From Bogoriella caseilytica (GTDB taxonomy: Bacteria > Actinomycetota > Actinomycetes > Actinomycetales > Actinomycetaceae): a DNA stretch of 64,000 bases. The translations under genes and the position numbers were made by a program. The DNA is taken from positions 310,001 through 374,000 of the forward strand of contig NZ_RKHK01000001.1 in assembly GCF_003752405.1 (NCBI RefSeq). The letters run 5' to 3'. The notes under the pieces were generated by a model. That model did no database searches, was not told the origin of the DNA, and saw only the letters and a program-made list of their open reading frames with translations. This document shows positions 1-9,125 of this stretch, piece after piece (positions within the stretch are counted from its first letter, which is position 1; each line of letters starts with the position of its first letter).

Positions 1-630
1 CTCTACCGCGCGATCGACCGCGAAGCCATTCTCGACGCCGTCTGGGCCGGCCGGGGCCAGCTGATCGGCTCCATGGTCCCGCCGGCTGATCCCTGGTACG
101 TGGACCTGGCCGGGGTGCACGCCTACGACCCGGACTCCGCGCGCGAACTCCTCGAGGAGGCCGGTGTGGAGAACCTGAGCATCACCGTGGACTACATCGC
201 CGGAGACGTCACCGAGATCGTGGCCCAGCAGCTCCAGTCCGACCTCGCCGCCATTGACGTCACGCTGAACCTCAACCCGATCGACTCTGCGGTCTGGTAC
301 GAGCGGATCTACACCAACCACGACTTCGAGACGACCATTCAGAGCCACGTCAACCCCCGCGACGTGCTCTGGTATGCCAACCCGGACTTCTACTGGGGCT
401 ACGACTCCGCGGACTTCCAGGAACTCGTCGCCCGCGCTGAGGCAGCGAGCAGCGACGACGAGCAGGTGGATCTGCTCCGCGCGGCCAACGAACTGCTCGC
501 CGAGGACGCTGCCTCCGCGTGGCTCTACCTGGTGCCGCAGATCCGCGTCGCCGCCGCCGGAGTGAGTGGTTTCTCCGAGAATCAGGCCACCGAGGCCTTC
601 TACGTCGCCGAGATCGTCAAGGAGTCCTGA
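1..630 (+). CDS. ABC transporter substrate-binding protein, family 5 (C-terminal part)
   Basis: The reading frame is open from base 1, so this is the last 209 residues of a larger protein; the N-terminus with any lipoprotein signal lies outside the window. The fragment begins LYRAIDREAILDAVW and continues with the charged, aromatic-rich lobe typical of the C-terminal part of solute-binding family 5 (peptide/nickel type, SBP_bac_5). Family members bind peptides or other small solutes outside the membrane and hand them to DppBC-like permeases. Two permease genes and two ATPase genes follow directly, which supports the assignment. The substrate cannot be told from the sequence. Confidence 0.85.
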   Translation, partial: LYRAIDREAILDAVWAGRGQLIGSMVPPADPWYVDLAGVHAYDPDSARELLEEAGVENLSITVDYIAGDVTEIVAQQLQSDLAAIDVTLNLNPIDSAVWYERIYTNHDFETTIQSHVNPRDVLWYANPDFYWGYDSADFQELVARAEAASSDDEQVDLLRAANELLAEDAASAWLYLVPQIRVAAAGVSGFSENQATEAFYVAEIVKES

Positions 631-637
631 GCCCTCC

Positions 638-1597
638 ATGCTCCGGTACGCCTCCCAGCGCTTGGTGGTGCTGTTGGTCTCGCTCGTGCTGGCCAGCGTG
701 CTGATCTTCGTGATCCTGCGTTGGCTGCCGGGCGACTCCGCCGGCGGAACCCTGGGTGTGGGCGCCACCTCTGATCAGTTGGAGGAGTTGCGGCGTCAAC
801 TCGGGACCGACCGCCCCGCCGCCGAGCAGTACAGTGAGTGGATCGGTGGCCTCGTCCGCGGTGACGCCGGTGACTCCTTTCTCTCGCGCGCTCCGGTGGC
901 GGAGCTCATCGCCGCTCGTCTCCCGGTCACGCTTCCACTGAGTCTGGCTGCGTTCGCACTCTCTGTGCTGATCAGCCTGCCGATCGGAGTGCTCGCCGCC
1001 GTGCGCCGCCGCAAGCCCTCGGGGGCGCTGATCTCCATCGCCTCTCAGCTGGGGGTCGCCGTACCGATCTTCTGGGTGGGCGTCATCCTCATCGCCATCT
1101 TCGCCCTCAACCTCGGGTGGCTGCCGCCTGGCGGTTTCCCCCGCCAGGGCTGGCAGGCCCCCGGCGAGGCCATTCGCGCGCTGATCCTTCCGGCGCTGAC
1201 CATCGCCATCGCCATGTCGGCGGTGATGATCCGGTACATCCGTTCGGCCACCCTCGACGTGCTCGACCAGGACTACATCCGTACGGCCCGTGCCCTGGGC
1301 TACTCACGCTGGCAGGCGTTGGCCCGCCACGGCCTGCGCAATGCCGCGGTGCCGGTGGTGGCGATCCTCGGCATCGAGCTGGCCACCTCCATGCTCGGGG
1401 CCGTCGTCGTCGAAGCCGTGTTCGATCTCCCGGGAGTGGGATCGCTGCTGTTGTCCTCGGTGGTGGGGCGCGACCTCGCCGTCGTCCAGACCCTCGTGCT
1501 GGCCATTACCGCCACCGTTCTGGTCATCAACCTCGGCGTCGACCTCGCCCAGCGGGTCATCGATCCGCGCCTACGCACCACGGTGGTGACCCGATGA
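638..1597 (+). CDS. Dipeptide/oligopeptide ABC transporter permease (DppB-like)
   Basis: Inner-membrane permease of 319 residues, the usual DppB/OppB length. It starts MLRYASQRL followed by a hydrophobic anchor ending in the VILRWLPGD region typical of DppB. The C-terminal half carries the EAA-type loop around RTARALGYSRWQALARHGLRNA, which contacts the ATPases. The ATG at 638 is chosen because it begins the conserved N-terminus 7 bases after the stop of the binding-protein gene; an upstream in-frame start would run into that gene. Its stop overlaps the next start by 4 bases (ATGA), so translation is probably coupled. Confidence 0.9.
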   Translation: MLRYASQRLVVLLVSLVLASVLIFVILRWLPGDSAGGTLGVGATSDQLEELRRQLGTDRPAAEQYSEWIGGLVRGDAGDSFLSRAPVAELIAARLPVTLPLSLAAFALSVLISLPIGVLAAVRRRKPSGALISIASQLGVAVPIFWVGVILIAIFALNLGWLPPGGFPRQGWQAPGEAIRALILPALTIAIAMSAVMIRYIRSATLDVLDQDYIRTARALGYSRWQALARHGLRNAAVPVVAILGIELATSMLGAVVVEAVFDLPGVGSLLLSSVVGRDLAVVQTLVLAITATVLVINLGVDLAQRVIDPRLRTTVVTR

Positions 1598-2481
1598 CGG
1601 AGCTCACCCCCGCGCCCGCTTCCCCACCCGCTCAGGAGACGTCCGGGGCTCGGCCTGCCACGCGCCGGCGTCGCGTGAGCCCGTCTCTGGCGCTTTCCCT
1701 GCTCCTGCTCGGAGCAGTTTTGATCACGGCCGCTCTCTCGCTGGTGTGGACGCCCTACGGCTTGACTGAAGCAGCCGGGCCGAGGCTCTCGGGGCCCTCC
1801 GGGGACACCTGGGCCGGCACGGACCGCCTCGGGCGCGACCTGGCCACCCAACTCATGCTCGGCGCGCGCTCGGCCCTCATCGTCGCGGTGGCCACGATGG
1901 CCCTGGCGGGAGCGCTCGGCGTCACGCTCGGTATCGCGGCGGCCACCGCCCAGCGCTGGCTGGACGTCACGGTACAGACCGTGGTCGATCTCCTCATCGC
2001 CTTCCCCACCCTGCTCCTGGCCATGCTGGTGGTCACGGTGCGAGGCGCCTCGTTGAGCTCGGCGATCATCGCCATCGGCATCGCCGGATCGGCCATCATC
2101 GCCCGGGTCTCGCGGATCAACGCCGCCCGGGTGCTGCGGGAGGACTTCATCACGGCCGCCCGGGCGGCCGGAGTGAGCCTGATGGGAGTGATCATCCGCC
2201 ATGTGCTGCCGAACATCGCTCCCCTGCTGGCTGTGCAGCTCATGCTGCTGGGAGGCGGCGCGGTCCTCGCCGAGGCGGCGCTGTCCTACCTGGGCCTGGG
2301 CACACCTCCTCCCACGGCCTCGTGGGGGCGGATGCTGCGTGAAGCGCAGTCCACCATGGCGGTCCAGCCATCGAGCGCCATCTTCCCGGGGGCAGCGATC
2401 GCCGTCATGGTGCTGGGCCTGAACCTTCTCGCCGACGGTCTGCGCGAACGATTCGACCCGAGCCTGGCAGGGAACCGATGA
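1594..2481 (+). CDS. Dipeptide/oligopeptide ABC transporter permease (DppC-like)
   Basis: Second permease subunit, 295 residues, forming a heterodimer with the preceding DppB-like protein. A proline-rich cytoplasmic N-terminus precedes the first membrane helix. The motif GTDRLGRDLATQLMLGARSAL is a DppC/OppC hallmark, and the EAA loop ITAARAAGVSLMGVIIRHVLPN lies in the C-terminal half. The ATG at 1594 overlaps the upstream stop as ATGA; a longer in-frame extension into the dppB-like gene was not accepted. It also overlaps the next gene by ATGA. Confidence 0.9.
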   Translation: MTELTPAPASPPAQETSGARPATRRRRVSPSLALSLLLLGAVLITAALSLVWTPYGLTEAAGPRLSGPSGDTWAGTDRLGRDLATQLMLGARSALIVAVATMALAGALGVTLGIAAATAQRWLDVTVQTVVDLLIAFPTLLLAMLVVTVRGASLSSAIIAIGIAGSAIIARVSRINAARVLREDFITAARAAGVSLMGVIIRHVLPNIAPLLAVQLMLLGGGAVLAEAALSYLGLGTPPPTASWGRMLREAQSTMAVQPSSAIFPGAAIAVMVLGLNLLADGLRERFDPSLAGNR

Positions 2482-3299
2482 GCCTGCTGGAGGTCCGCGA
2501 CCTCACGGTCACCACCGCTGACCAGCGGCGGCTGCTGAACGGGGTGAGCTGGGAGGTCGATGCCGGCGAGCGCCTCGGTGTCATCGGCGAATCCGGTTCG
2601 GGGAAGTCCTTGACCGCGCTGGCCATCCTGGGTCTCCTGCCCGAGGGCCTCCGTGCCACCGGGCGGGTACGGCTCGGCGAGCGCGAGTTGCTCGGCGCCC
2701 CGGACCGCGCCCTGCGGAGTGTGCGCGGTGCCCGGATCGCCATGGTCTTCCAAGAGCCCCTCACCGCCTTGGATCCGCTGATGCGCGTCGGCCACCAGCT
2801 CGCGGGACCACTGCGGCTGCACCGTGGCCTCAGCCGGAGCGCGGCGCGAAGCCAGGCGCGCGACCTGCTCACCATGGCGGGCCTGGACGAGACCGAGCGC
2901 GTGCTCAGGTCCTTCCCCTGGCAGCTCTCCGGGGGGCAACGTCAGCGCGTCGGAATCGCCCTGGCGCTGGCCTGCGAGCCCGAGGTCCTCCTCGCCGATG
3001 AGCCGACCACTGCCCTGGATGTCACCGTCCAAGCGAAGATCCTGGAACTGCTGCACGACCTCGTCGAGCAGACCAACACCGCCCTGGTCTTCATCAGTCA
3101 CGATCTGCCCGTGGTCGCCCGGCTCACCGAGCAGCTCGTGGTGATGCGAGGCGGGCAGGTGCTCGAACACACCACCGTGTCCCGCGCCATGGACTCGCCG
3201 GGGCACGCCTACACCGCAGAGCTGATTGACTCCGCACGGGCGGTCACCGATCTCGGTGCGGCAGCGCCACAGGCATGGCAGGGAGAGCCCGATGCATGA
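2478..3299 (+). CDS. Peptide-type ABC transporter ATP-binding protein (DppD-like)
   Basis: Cytoplasmic ATPase of 273 residues that powers the permease pair. Visible motifs are Walker A GESGSGKS (residues 37-44), the ABC signature LSGGQRQRV, Walker B VLLADEPTTALD and a switch histidine in FISHDLPVV. DppD-type proteins normally end with an oligopeptide-transporter tail of 50-60 residues; here the tail is short. Start is fixed by an ATGA overlap with the DppC-like gene. It pairs with the second ATPase immediately downstream. Confidence 0.9.
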   Translation: MSLLEVRDLTVTTADQRRLLNGVSWEVDAGERLGVIGESGSGKSLTALAILGLLPEGLRATGRVRLGERELLGAPDRALRSVRGARIAMVFQEPLTALDPLMRVGHQLAGPLRLHRGLSRSAARSQARDLLTMAGLDETERVLRSFPWQLSGGQRQRVGIALALACEPEVLLADEPTTALDVTVQAKILELLHDLVEQTNTALVFISHDLPVVARLTEQLVVMRGGQVLEHTTVSRAMDSPGHAYTAELIDSARAVTDLGAAAPQAWQGEPDA

Positions 3300-4083
3300 G
3301 CCCGATGCGAGGCCAGCGATCCTCAGTGCCCACAGCCTCACCCGGCGCTACGGCACCGGCCCGCGAGCGACCATGGCCCTCGACGGCGTCTCGCTGGCCA
3401 TACCTGAGGGTGGTTCGGTCGGCATCGTCGGTGAGTCCGGTGCGGGCAAGTCCACGCTCTTGCGCATGCTCCTTGGCCTGGAGACACCGGATTCGGGTGA
3501 GGTCAGGCTGCGCGACCAACTCGTGACCCGCCGCAACCGCGCACTCATGCGCTCCTTGCGCCGCGAGGTGCAGGTGGTGTTCCAGGACCCGCGGTCCTCG
3601 CTGGATCCGCGGATGACGGTCGGCAGCTCCATCGCCGAGCCCTTGCGCGCCCAGCGGCTTCCGGGCCCCCATCGCGCGCGAGTGGCTGAGCTGCTGAGCG
3701 CCGTCGGTCTGGAACCCGGCATGGCCGCTCGTCATCCCGCAGAGTTCTCCGGCGGCCAGCGTCAACGCATCGCCATTGCCCGTGCCCTGGCGCCGCGCCC
3801 CTCGGTCTTGATCGCTGACGAGCCGGTGTCCGCACTCGATGTCACGGTCAGGCGCGGCATCCTCGCGCTCCTGCGCCAGCTTCGGTCCGAGACGGGTATG
3901 GCGCTGGTGATGGTCAGTCACGACATGGCGGTGGTGGGCCAGCTCTGCGATGACGTGGTGGTCATGCGCGGCGGACACGTGATCGAGGCCGGCCCCACCG
4001 CAGAGCTCTTCACGAATCCTCGCCAGACCTACACCCGTGAACTGCTGGCCGCGGTCCCACAGCTTCCGCAGGCCCGAGGGTAG
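3292..4083 (+). CDS. Peptide-type ABC transporter ATP-binding protein (DppF-like)
   Basis: Second ATPase of the importer, 263 residues. It shows Walker A GESGAGKS (residues 47-54), the Q-loop in VVFQDPRSSLDPRMTV (the SLDPRMTV segment is typical of DppF/OppF), signature FSGGQRQRIAIARAL and Walker B VLIADEPVSALD. The ATG at 3292 overlaps the end of the previous gene by 8 bases and gives the normal N-terminus; the longer in-frame start at 3226 lies well inside the upstream gene. This is the last gene of the operon; the next gene is on the other strand 31 bases away. Confidence 0.9.
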   Translation: MHEPDARPAILSAHSLTRRYGTGPRATMALDGVSLAIPEGGSVGIVGESGAGKSTLLRMLLGLETPDSGEVRLRDQLVTRRNRALMRSLRREVQVVFQDPRSSLDPRMTVGSSIAEPLRAQRLPGPHRARVAELLSAVGLEPGMAARHPAEFSGGQRQRIAIARALAPRPSVLIADEPVSALDVTVRRGILALLRQLRSETGMALVMVSHDMAVVGQLCDDVVVMRGGHVIEAGPTAELFTNPRQTYTRELLAAVPQLPQARG

Positions 4084-4114
4084 TCCTGGACCATCGGCAC
4101 CCCTGTCCTCGGCT

Positions 4115-5215
4115 TCAGTCGAGGGTGTAGGCGCCGGCTTCTGCCTCGGTCCCCGCGTACATCCGCACCGGGCCGTGGACGCTCACGTGCACGGACTGCC
4201 CCGGCTCGACCGGCACGTCGGGGCCGTCGATGAGGCGCATGAGGCCCGGGGTGCCCTCCGCACCGAGGCTGAGCACGATGAGCGCGTCATGCCCGTGGTA
4301 GTCAACCCGGAGCACGGTGGCCGGCACGCCGTCGCCGGGCGGCCTGAGGCGGACCTGCTCGGGCCGCACCAGAGCCAGCGGCGCACACGTGCCAGCGGCG
4401 TTGCGGCCGTCGGTCTCCGGGACGCCGGAGACTGCTCCGGACTCAGTGGCGACCTCGCCGAGGGCACTCAGGAAGGCCGATCCGGAGGCGCGGACAGGGA
4501 GCAACATGGCGTCACCCACGAACTGCGCGACCCACGGATCTGCCGGCTCGCGGTAGATCTGCGCCGGGGAGCCGATCTGGCGGATCTCCCCGTCCCGCAT
4601 CACCGCAACACGATCGGCCATGGACAGGGCCTCGTCCTGGTCGTGCGTCACCAGGACCGCGGTACTCCCGGCCTCGGCCAGGGCTTCGCGCACGTCCTGG
4701 CGCAGTTCCCCGCGCAGTGAGGCGTCCAGGGCACTGAAGGGCTCATCGAGGAGCACCACGGGCGGCTGGGGTGCCAGCGCTCGCGCCACGGCCACCCGTT
4801 GCTGCTGCCCGCCCGACAGTTCGTGCGGCATCCGCTCGCCGAGGCCGCCCAGCCCCACGAGCTCCAAGCATTCGGCGGCACGCCGCTCCGCCCCGCGACG
4901 CAAGCCGAAGGCCACGTTCTTGGCCACGCTCAGATGGGCGAACAACGACGGCTCCTGGGGCACAACGCCCACTTTCCGCCGATGGGGCGCCATGTGCGCG
5001 CCCGGCGCCGAGACTGTGCGCCCGCCGACCCTGATCTCTCCCTCATCGGCCGCCTCGAAGCCGGCCACCAGGCGCAACAGGGTGGTCTTGCCGCATCCGC
5101 TGGGGCCGAGGACCGCGAGAAGCTCGCCCTGCGCCACGTTCAGGCTGAGCTGGTTGACGGCGGTGACCGGACCAAAGCGCTTAGTCAGACCGGTGAGTTG
5201 CAGTGTTGATGTCAT
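4115..5215 (-). CDS. Ferric iron ABC transporter ATP-binding protein (FbpC-like)
   Basis: ATPase of 366 residues. Walker A is GPSGCGKT (residues 37-44), the signature is LSGGQQQRVAVARAL and Walker B is VVLLDEPFSALD; a C-terminal region of about 130 residues fits a TOBE regulatory domain. The FbpC/AfuC/PotA group is typical of iron(III), sulfate and polyamine importers; iron is favoured because the gene overlaps an FbpB-like permease and the operon starts with an FbpA-like binding protein behind an iron box. Its start overlaps the permease stop by ATGA. Confidence 0.87.
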   Translation of the reverse strand: MTSTLQLTGLTKRFGPVTAVNQLSLNVAQGELLAVLGPSGCGKTTLLRLVAGFEAADEGEIRVGGRTVSAPGAHMAPHRRKVGVVPQEPSLFAHLSVAKNVAFGLRRGAERRAAECLELVGLGGLGERMPHELSGGQQQRVAVARALAPQPPVVLLDEPFSALDASLRGELRQDVREALAEAGSTAVLVTHDQDEALSMADRVAVMRDGEIRQIGSPAQIYREPADPWVAQFVGDAMLLPVRASGSAFLSALGEVATESGAVSGVPETDGRNAAGTCAPLALVRPEQVRLRPPGDGVPATVLRVDYHGHDALIVLSLGAEGTPGLMRLIDGPDVPVEPGQSVHVSVHGPVRMYAGTEAEAGAYTLD

Positions 5216-6801
5216 CGCAGGACATTCTCCTCATCGCGTGCGGAGGGCGCGAGACCGTCCGGAGCGGGGGCGCTGACGCCCTGAGCCCCGGACGTTTGTG
5301 CGACGGCGGCGACGATACCGCTGCGACGCACCAACACCCAGGTCGGGATGGCGGCCAGCACCACCAGCAGCACCGCATAGGGCGCTGCCTCGGCATAACG
5401 CAGGCTGGTGGTCGCCGACCAGAGCCGGGTGGCCAGGGTCTCGGTGCCGATCGGTCGCAGCATGAGGGTGGCCGGCAGTTCCTTCATGCAGGTGAGGAAG
5501 ACCAGCGCCGCCCCCGTGCCGATTCCGGGCAGGGTCAGTGGCAGGGTGACCCGGGTGAGGACGTACCACCGGGGCCGGCCGAGTGACTGCCCGACCTCTT
5601 CCAGGCGGCGAGGGGCCTGTGCGGCGGCACCGGCCACCGCGGCCACCGCCAGGGGGAGAAACAATGTGGCATAGCCGAGGGCGAGGAGCCACGGCGTCTG
5701 GTAGCTGGAGCCGAAGACGGCCACCCCGAAGGCCACCAGCGACAACCCGACCACCACGCCGGGAAGCGCATACGCGACGTAGGCCAGCCTCTCCAGCAGT
5801 CGGCTCATCCGGCCCGGGTGCCGGGCGATCAGCAAGCCGATCGGAAGTGCCAACACCACGGTCAGCAGCGCTCCCGCCAGGGAGAGGGACAAGGAGCCCC
5901 AGGCTGCCTCGGCGACCACGCGCACCGAGCCTGGCCGGGAGACGCCGGCAGTGAACCAGCGCGCCATGGAGGTGACCGGGACGCCGATGGCGGGGATCAG
6001 CACCGCCAGGACTGCGAGAAGCGCCGGAATGCGAAAAGCACCGAGCCGGGCAGCGACACTCGGGCGCGGGCTGTTCAGCCGTGGTCCGGTGCCGGCCCGG
6101 CGGAAGCGGCCCTCGACCGCCAGGATCATGATCGTCAGCACCAGCAGCACCACGGACAGGCTCACCGCACCGAGCCGGTTGAAGCCGGCGTTCAGTGCCG
6201 TGAAGATCGCGCGGGTGAAGGTCTCATATCGCAGGATCGAGACGGCACCGAAGTCCGAGAGGGCGTAGAAGACGGCCAGCAGTCCGCCACCGGCGATCGC
6301 CGGACGGATCTGCGGCAAGGTCACGGTCATCAACGTGCGCACCGGCCCCATGCCCAGAGAACGAGCCACGTCCTCGCTGGTCCGGTCAGCCCAGACCAGT
6401 GCCCCGGCCACCGGGAGGTAGACGTAGGGATAGGTGTACAGGGTCAGCACGAGAGCCGAAGCGGCGAAGCCCGTGAAGCGGGAGCTGGAGTCCCACAGGT
6501 CGGCTACCGCGAGCCAGCTGAACCCCGCCACGTAGCTGGGCACTGCCAGGGGAAGCGCGGCCAGCACGGCGATGGGACGCCGGAACGGCAGGTCGGTGCG
6601 AGTGACCAGGACGGCTAAGCCGACTCCGATGACCAGGCAGCCAGCCCCGACGACGGCAGCGAGCAGCACGCTGCGCATCGCCAGCTCACCCACGCGCTCG
6701 GTGAACACCCGCCCCGACCAGGCGTCCCAGCCGTACTCGAGGACGCTGACCACCAGGTAGAAGAGCGGAATGAGCACCACCGCTGTGGCCACGAGGGCCA
6801 C
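5212..6801 (-). CDS. Ferric iron ABC transporter permease, fused two-domain (FbpB-like)
   Basis: Inner-membrane protein of 529 residues built from two permease halves, the organisation of FbpB/SfuB. Each half contains an EAA-type loop: VARSLGMGPVRTLMTVTLPQIRP in the first and VGQSLGRPRWYVLTRVTLPLTLPG in the second. About twelve hydrophobic segments can be counted. The GTG at 6801 is the first usable start after the binding-protein gene, 29 bases downstream of that gene; it leaves very few residues before the first helix, so an upstream non-standard start is possible. The next gene (ATPase) overlaps by ATGA. Confidence 0.87.
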   Translation of the reverse strand: MALVATAVVLIPLFYLVVSVLEYGWDAWSGRVFTERVGELAMRSVLLAAVVGAGCLVIGVGLAVLVTRTDLPFRRPIAVLAALPLAVPSYVAGFSWLAVADLWDSSSRFTGFAASALVLTLYTYPYVYLPVAGALVWADRTSEDVARSLGMGPVRTLMTVTLPQIRPAIAGGGLLAVFYALSDFGAVSILRYETFTRAIFTALNAGFNRLGAVSLSVVLLVLTIMILAVEGRFRRAGTGPRLNSPRPSVAARLGAFRIPALLAVLAVLIPAIGVPVTSMARWFTAGVSRPGSVRVVAEAAWGSLSLSLAGALLTVVLALPIGLLIARHPGRMSRLLERLAYVAYALPGVVVGLSLVAFGVAVFGSSYQTPWLLALGYATLFLPLAVAAVAGAAAQAPRRLEEVGQSLGRPRWYVLTRVTLPLTLPGIGTGAALVFLTCMKELPATLMLRPIGTETLATRLWSATTSLRYAEAAPYAVLLVVLAAIPTWVLVRRSGIVAAVAQTSGAQGVSAPAPDGLAPSARDEENVLR

Positions 6802-6830
6802 AGCGGTGAGTGCGAAGCGTGGTGAGCGGA

Positions 6831-7889
6831 TCAGGCCAGCCCTGCCTGGGAGATCAGCTCGACGGTTTGCTGCAGGTCGCCCAGGTCGTTCAGATCGATG
6901 TCCGGGAGCTCGAGGTCCTCCAGTGCCGGCAGATGCGGGGACTGGCCGAGATCTGGCACCACGGGGTACTCGGAGTTGTCGTCGCGGAAGAACTCCTGTG
7001 CGGTCTCTCCGAGCAGGAACTCCACGAGCGCCAGGGCATCCTCGTTGTCCGCCTCACCGACAAGACCGGCACCCGAGACGTTCAGCAGGCCACCGACGTC
7101 TCCTCCGGTGAAGAAGTGCAGCTGAACGTTCAGGTCCTCCGGCTCAACGCCTTCCTCCTGCGCCGTGCCGTAGACGTAGTAGTGGTTGATGAGGCCGACA
7201 TCGATGGAGTCGTTCTGCAGATCCGCGACGATCCCCCCGTTGCCCTCATAGATCTGCGGGTCGTTGCCGGCGATGCCCTCGAGCCACTCGAGTGCGACAT
7301 CGTCGCCCTCGGTCACGCGCAAGGCCGTGACGAAGGACTGGAAGGAGGCGTTGGTGGGGGCGACCCCCAGCCGCCCCTGCCATTCTGGCTCCGTCAGCTC
7401 GAAGATCGAGTCCGGCAGATCCGATGACTCGACCGAGGCGGAGGAGTAGCCCAGGACGCGGGCACGGCCACTGAGGCCTACCCAGGATCCATCGGCCGCG
7501 CGGTACTCCGCGGGCACCTGCTCCAGGATCTCGTCGGGCAGGGTGGCGAACAGACCTTCGGCCGAGATCGCCCCCAGGGAGCCGGCATCCTGGCCCAGGT
7601 AGACATCCGCCGGCGAGGCGTCACCCTCCTGGATCACCTGGGCCGCCATCTCCGGGGTGTTGCCGTAACGGACCTCGACCTCGATGCCGGTCTGCTCCGT
7701 GAACTCGTCAATGATCGGCTGAATCAGGTCCTCGCCGCGTCCGCTGTACAGGACCACCGGTTCGCCGGATCCTTCAGCGCCCACATCCGCGCCATCGGGA
7801 CTGTCGGTTCCGCTGTCGTTGCACCCGGCCAGTGCCAGACTGAATGCGGCGGCGGTCGCGGTGACCGCCACACGGCGGGAACTCTTCAT
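6831..7889 (-). CDS. Ferric iron ABC transporter substrate-binding lipoprotein (FbpA-like)
   Basis: Secreted lipoprotein of 352 residues. The signal peptide ends in the lipobox LALAGC, Cys23 being the predicted lipidation site. The body begins VVLYSGRGEDLIQPIIDEFTEQTG, characteristic of iron(III)-binding family 1 proteins, and contains NHYYVYG, which matches the paired tyrosines that coordinate Fe3+ in FbpA. The ATG at 7889 is preceded by a GGAGAG ribosome-binding site; the longer frame upstream would run through the iron box and is rejected. First gene of the fbp operon, presumably repressed by an IdeR/DtxR regulator when iron is sufficient. Confidence 0.9.
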   Translation of the reverse strand: MKSSRRVAVTATAAAFSLALAGCNDSGTDSPDGADVGAEGSGEPVVLYSGRGEDLIQPIIDEFTEQTGIEVEVRYGNTPEMAAQVIQEGDASPADVYLGQDAGSLGAISAEGLFATLPDEILEQVPAEYRAADGSWVGLSGRARVLGYSSASVESSDLPDSIFELTEPEWQGRLGVAPTNASFQSFVTALRVTEGDDVALEWLEGIAGNDPQIYEGNGGIVADLQNDSIDVGLINHYYVYGTAQEEGVEPEDLNVQLHFFTGGDVGGLLNVSGAGLVGEADNEDALALVEFLLGETAQEFFRDDNSEYPVVPDLGQSPHLPALEDLELPDIDLNDLGDLQQTVELISQAGLA

Positions 7890-7911
7890 CGTCTCTCCAG
7901 AGGTCTGCGGG

Positions 7912-7930
7912 TTAGGGCGACCTAACCTAA
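7912..7930 (-). promoter_or_regulatory. Iron box (IdeR/DtxR-type operator)
   Basis: The 19-mer TTAGGGCGACCTAACCTAA matches the DtxR/IdeR consensus TTAGGTTAGSCTAACCTAA at 15 of 19 positions; the right half is perfect. It ends 23 bases upstream of the ATG of the iron-binding lipoprotein gene, a position where a repressor would block transcription. The consensus is established for Corynebacterium and Mycobacterium; binding here is inferred. Confidence 0.8.
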
Positions 7931-8012
7931 ACACGTCAGTCGAACCTCTGGCAATTGCGTCACGCAAATGTGATGTTAATGTCTATCGCCTCACGTGCGG
8001 CGGACAGCCTCA

Positions 8013-9038
8013 TCAGCCCGCGAAGTGGTCCCACCCGGGGCGCGCAACGTCCGGTGTGGTGCCATCGAGCAGCACGGCCCCGTGCGCGTGACCTCCACTG
8101 CCCGCCGCGCTCACGGTGCCAAGGGGACGGAAGGGCGGTGGCACGGCTGTTCCGGGCGGGAAGGTCGCGAGCAAGCCGTGGTCCTCGCCGCCGCTCAGCA
8201 CCCAGTCCAGAGCGCTGAGCCCGAGGGGGACTGACACCGGCTCGAGCGCCGTCACGGCAGGAGCCAGTGCCGCGCTGGAGAGGTCGATCAGGCTGCGCGA
8301 GGCGCGGGCGAGCCTGCCGGCATCGCGCAGCAGCCCGTCGGACACATCCATCATGGCGCTCGCTCCGGCCATCGCCGCCGCAGGACCGGCCTGGAGCGGC
8401 GGATCGGGGCGGAGGAAGACACGACGGAACATCGTCGCTGTGGCCGCCTCGACGCCCAGGTCTGCGAGCACAGCCTCCGTCTCCGGGCCTGTGTCGCCGG
8501 CTTCGTTCAGCAGGGCATAGCCGGCCGCCGCATGACCGAGCACTCCGGCATGCGCCAGGACATCACCCGGCCGGGCGGTGGAGCGCAGCACCGGCGCCCG
8601 GCCCTGCAGCGTGCCGTGCGCGGTCACCGCTGCCACGATCTGTGCACCGGAGGACAGATCGCCCCCATCGACGCCCACCCCCACGGGCTCGCAGAGCTGC
8701 GCCAGCCCGCGGGCGAAGCCCTGCACCCAGGCCACCGGCGTCTGCGGGGGCAGTACGAGCGAGATCACCAACGAGGTGGGCACCGCGCCCATGGCGGCGA
8801 CGTCGGCGAGGTTCTGTGCCGCCGCCCGCCAGCCGACATCCTCGGCGCTCCCCCAGTGCCGGCGGAAGTGCCGGTCTTCGACCAGGACGTCGGTGGTGAC
8901 GACGTATCGGCCATCCGGCGCCGCGATGACCGCGGCGTCGTCACCGGTAGGCACCTCGGTGTTCCGGCCTCGCGGCAACAGGGGCAGGAAGGAGGCGAGA
9001 AGCTCGTCCTCACTGAGGTCACGCACTGTCTTTTCCAT
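8013..9038 (-). CDS. thiL: Thiamine-monophosphate kinase
   Basis: ThiL phosphorylates thiamine phosphate to thiamine diphosphate, the last step of cofactor synthesis. The 341-residue protein is of normal size and shows the AIRS/ThiL pattern: N-terminal LSEDELLASFLPLLP, GDDAAVI and VVTTDVLVEDRHFRRHW metal/ATP-binding segments, GGDLSSG, and MDVSDGLLRDAGRLARAS. The ATG at 9038 is chosen over the GTG at 9047 because it sits 7 bases after a TAGCGT -10-like hexamer (9046-9051), fitting a leaderless mRNA. It ends 124 bases before the iron-binding gene on the same strand. Confidence 0.92.
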   Translation of the reverse strand: MEKTVRDLSEDELLASFLPLLPRGRNTEVPTGDDAAVIAAPDGRYVVTTDVLVEDRHFRRHWGSAEDVGWRAAAQNLADVAAMGAVPTSLVISLVLPPQTPVAWVQGFARGLAQLCEPVGVGVDGGDLSSGAQIVAAVTAHGTLQGRAPVLRSTARPGDVLAHAGVLGHAAAGYALLNEAGDTGPETEAVLADLGVEAATATMFRRVFLRPDPPLQAGPAAAMAGASAMMDVSDGLLRDAGRLARASRSLIDLSSAALAPAVTALEPVSVPLGLSALDWVLSGGEDHGLLATFPPGTAVPPPFRPLGTVSAAGSGGHAHGAVLLDGTTPDVARPGWDHFAG

Positions 9039-9125
9039 CAGGAGCACGCTAGCGCGCCCTCAGGCGTCGGTCGCTCGCCGACCGCCTGTACCTCGGTGCG
9101 GCCCAGGCGCTCCTAGACTGGCCGG

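Noticed and set aside
1117-1593. Longer start for the DppC-like permease
   Set aside because: It would overlap 480 bases of the DppB-like gene with an unconserved sequence; the ATGA overlap start is standard.
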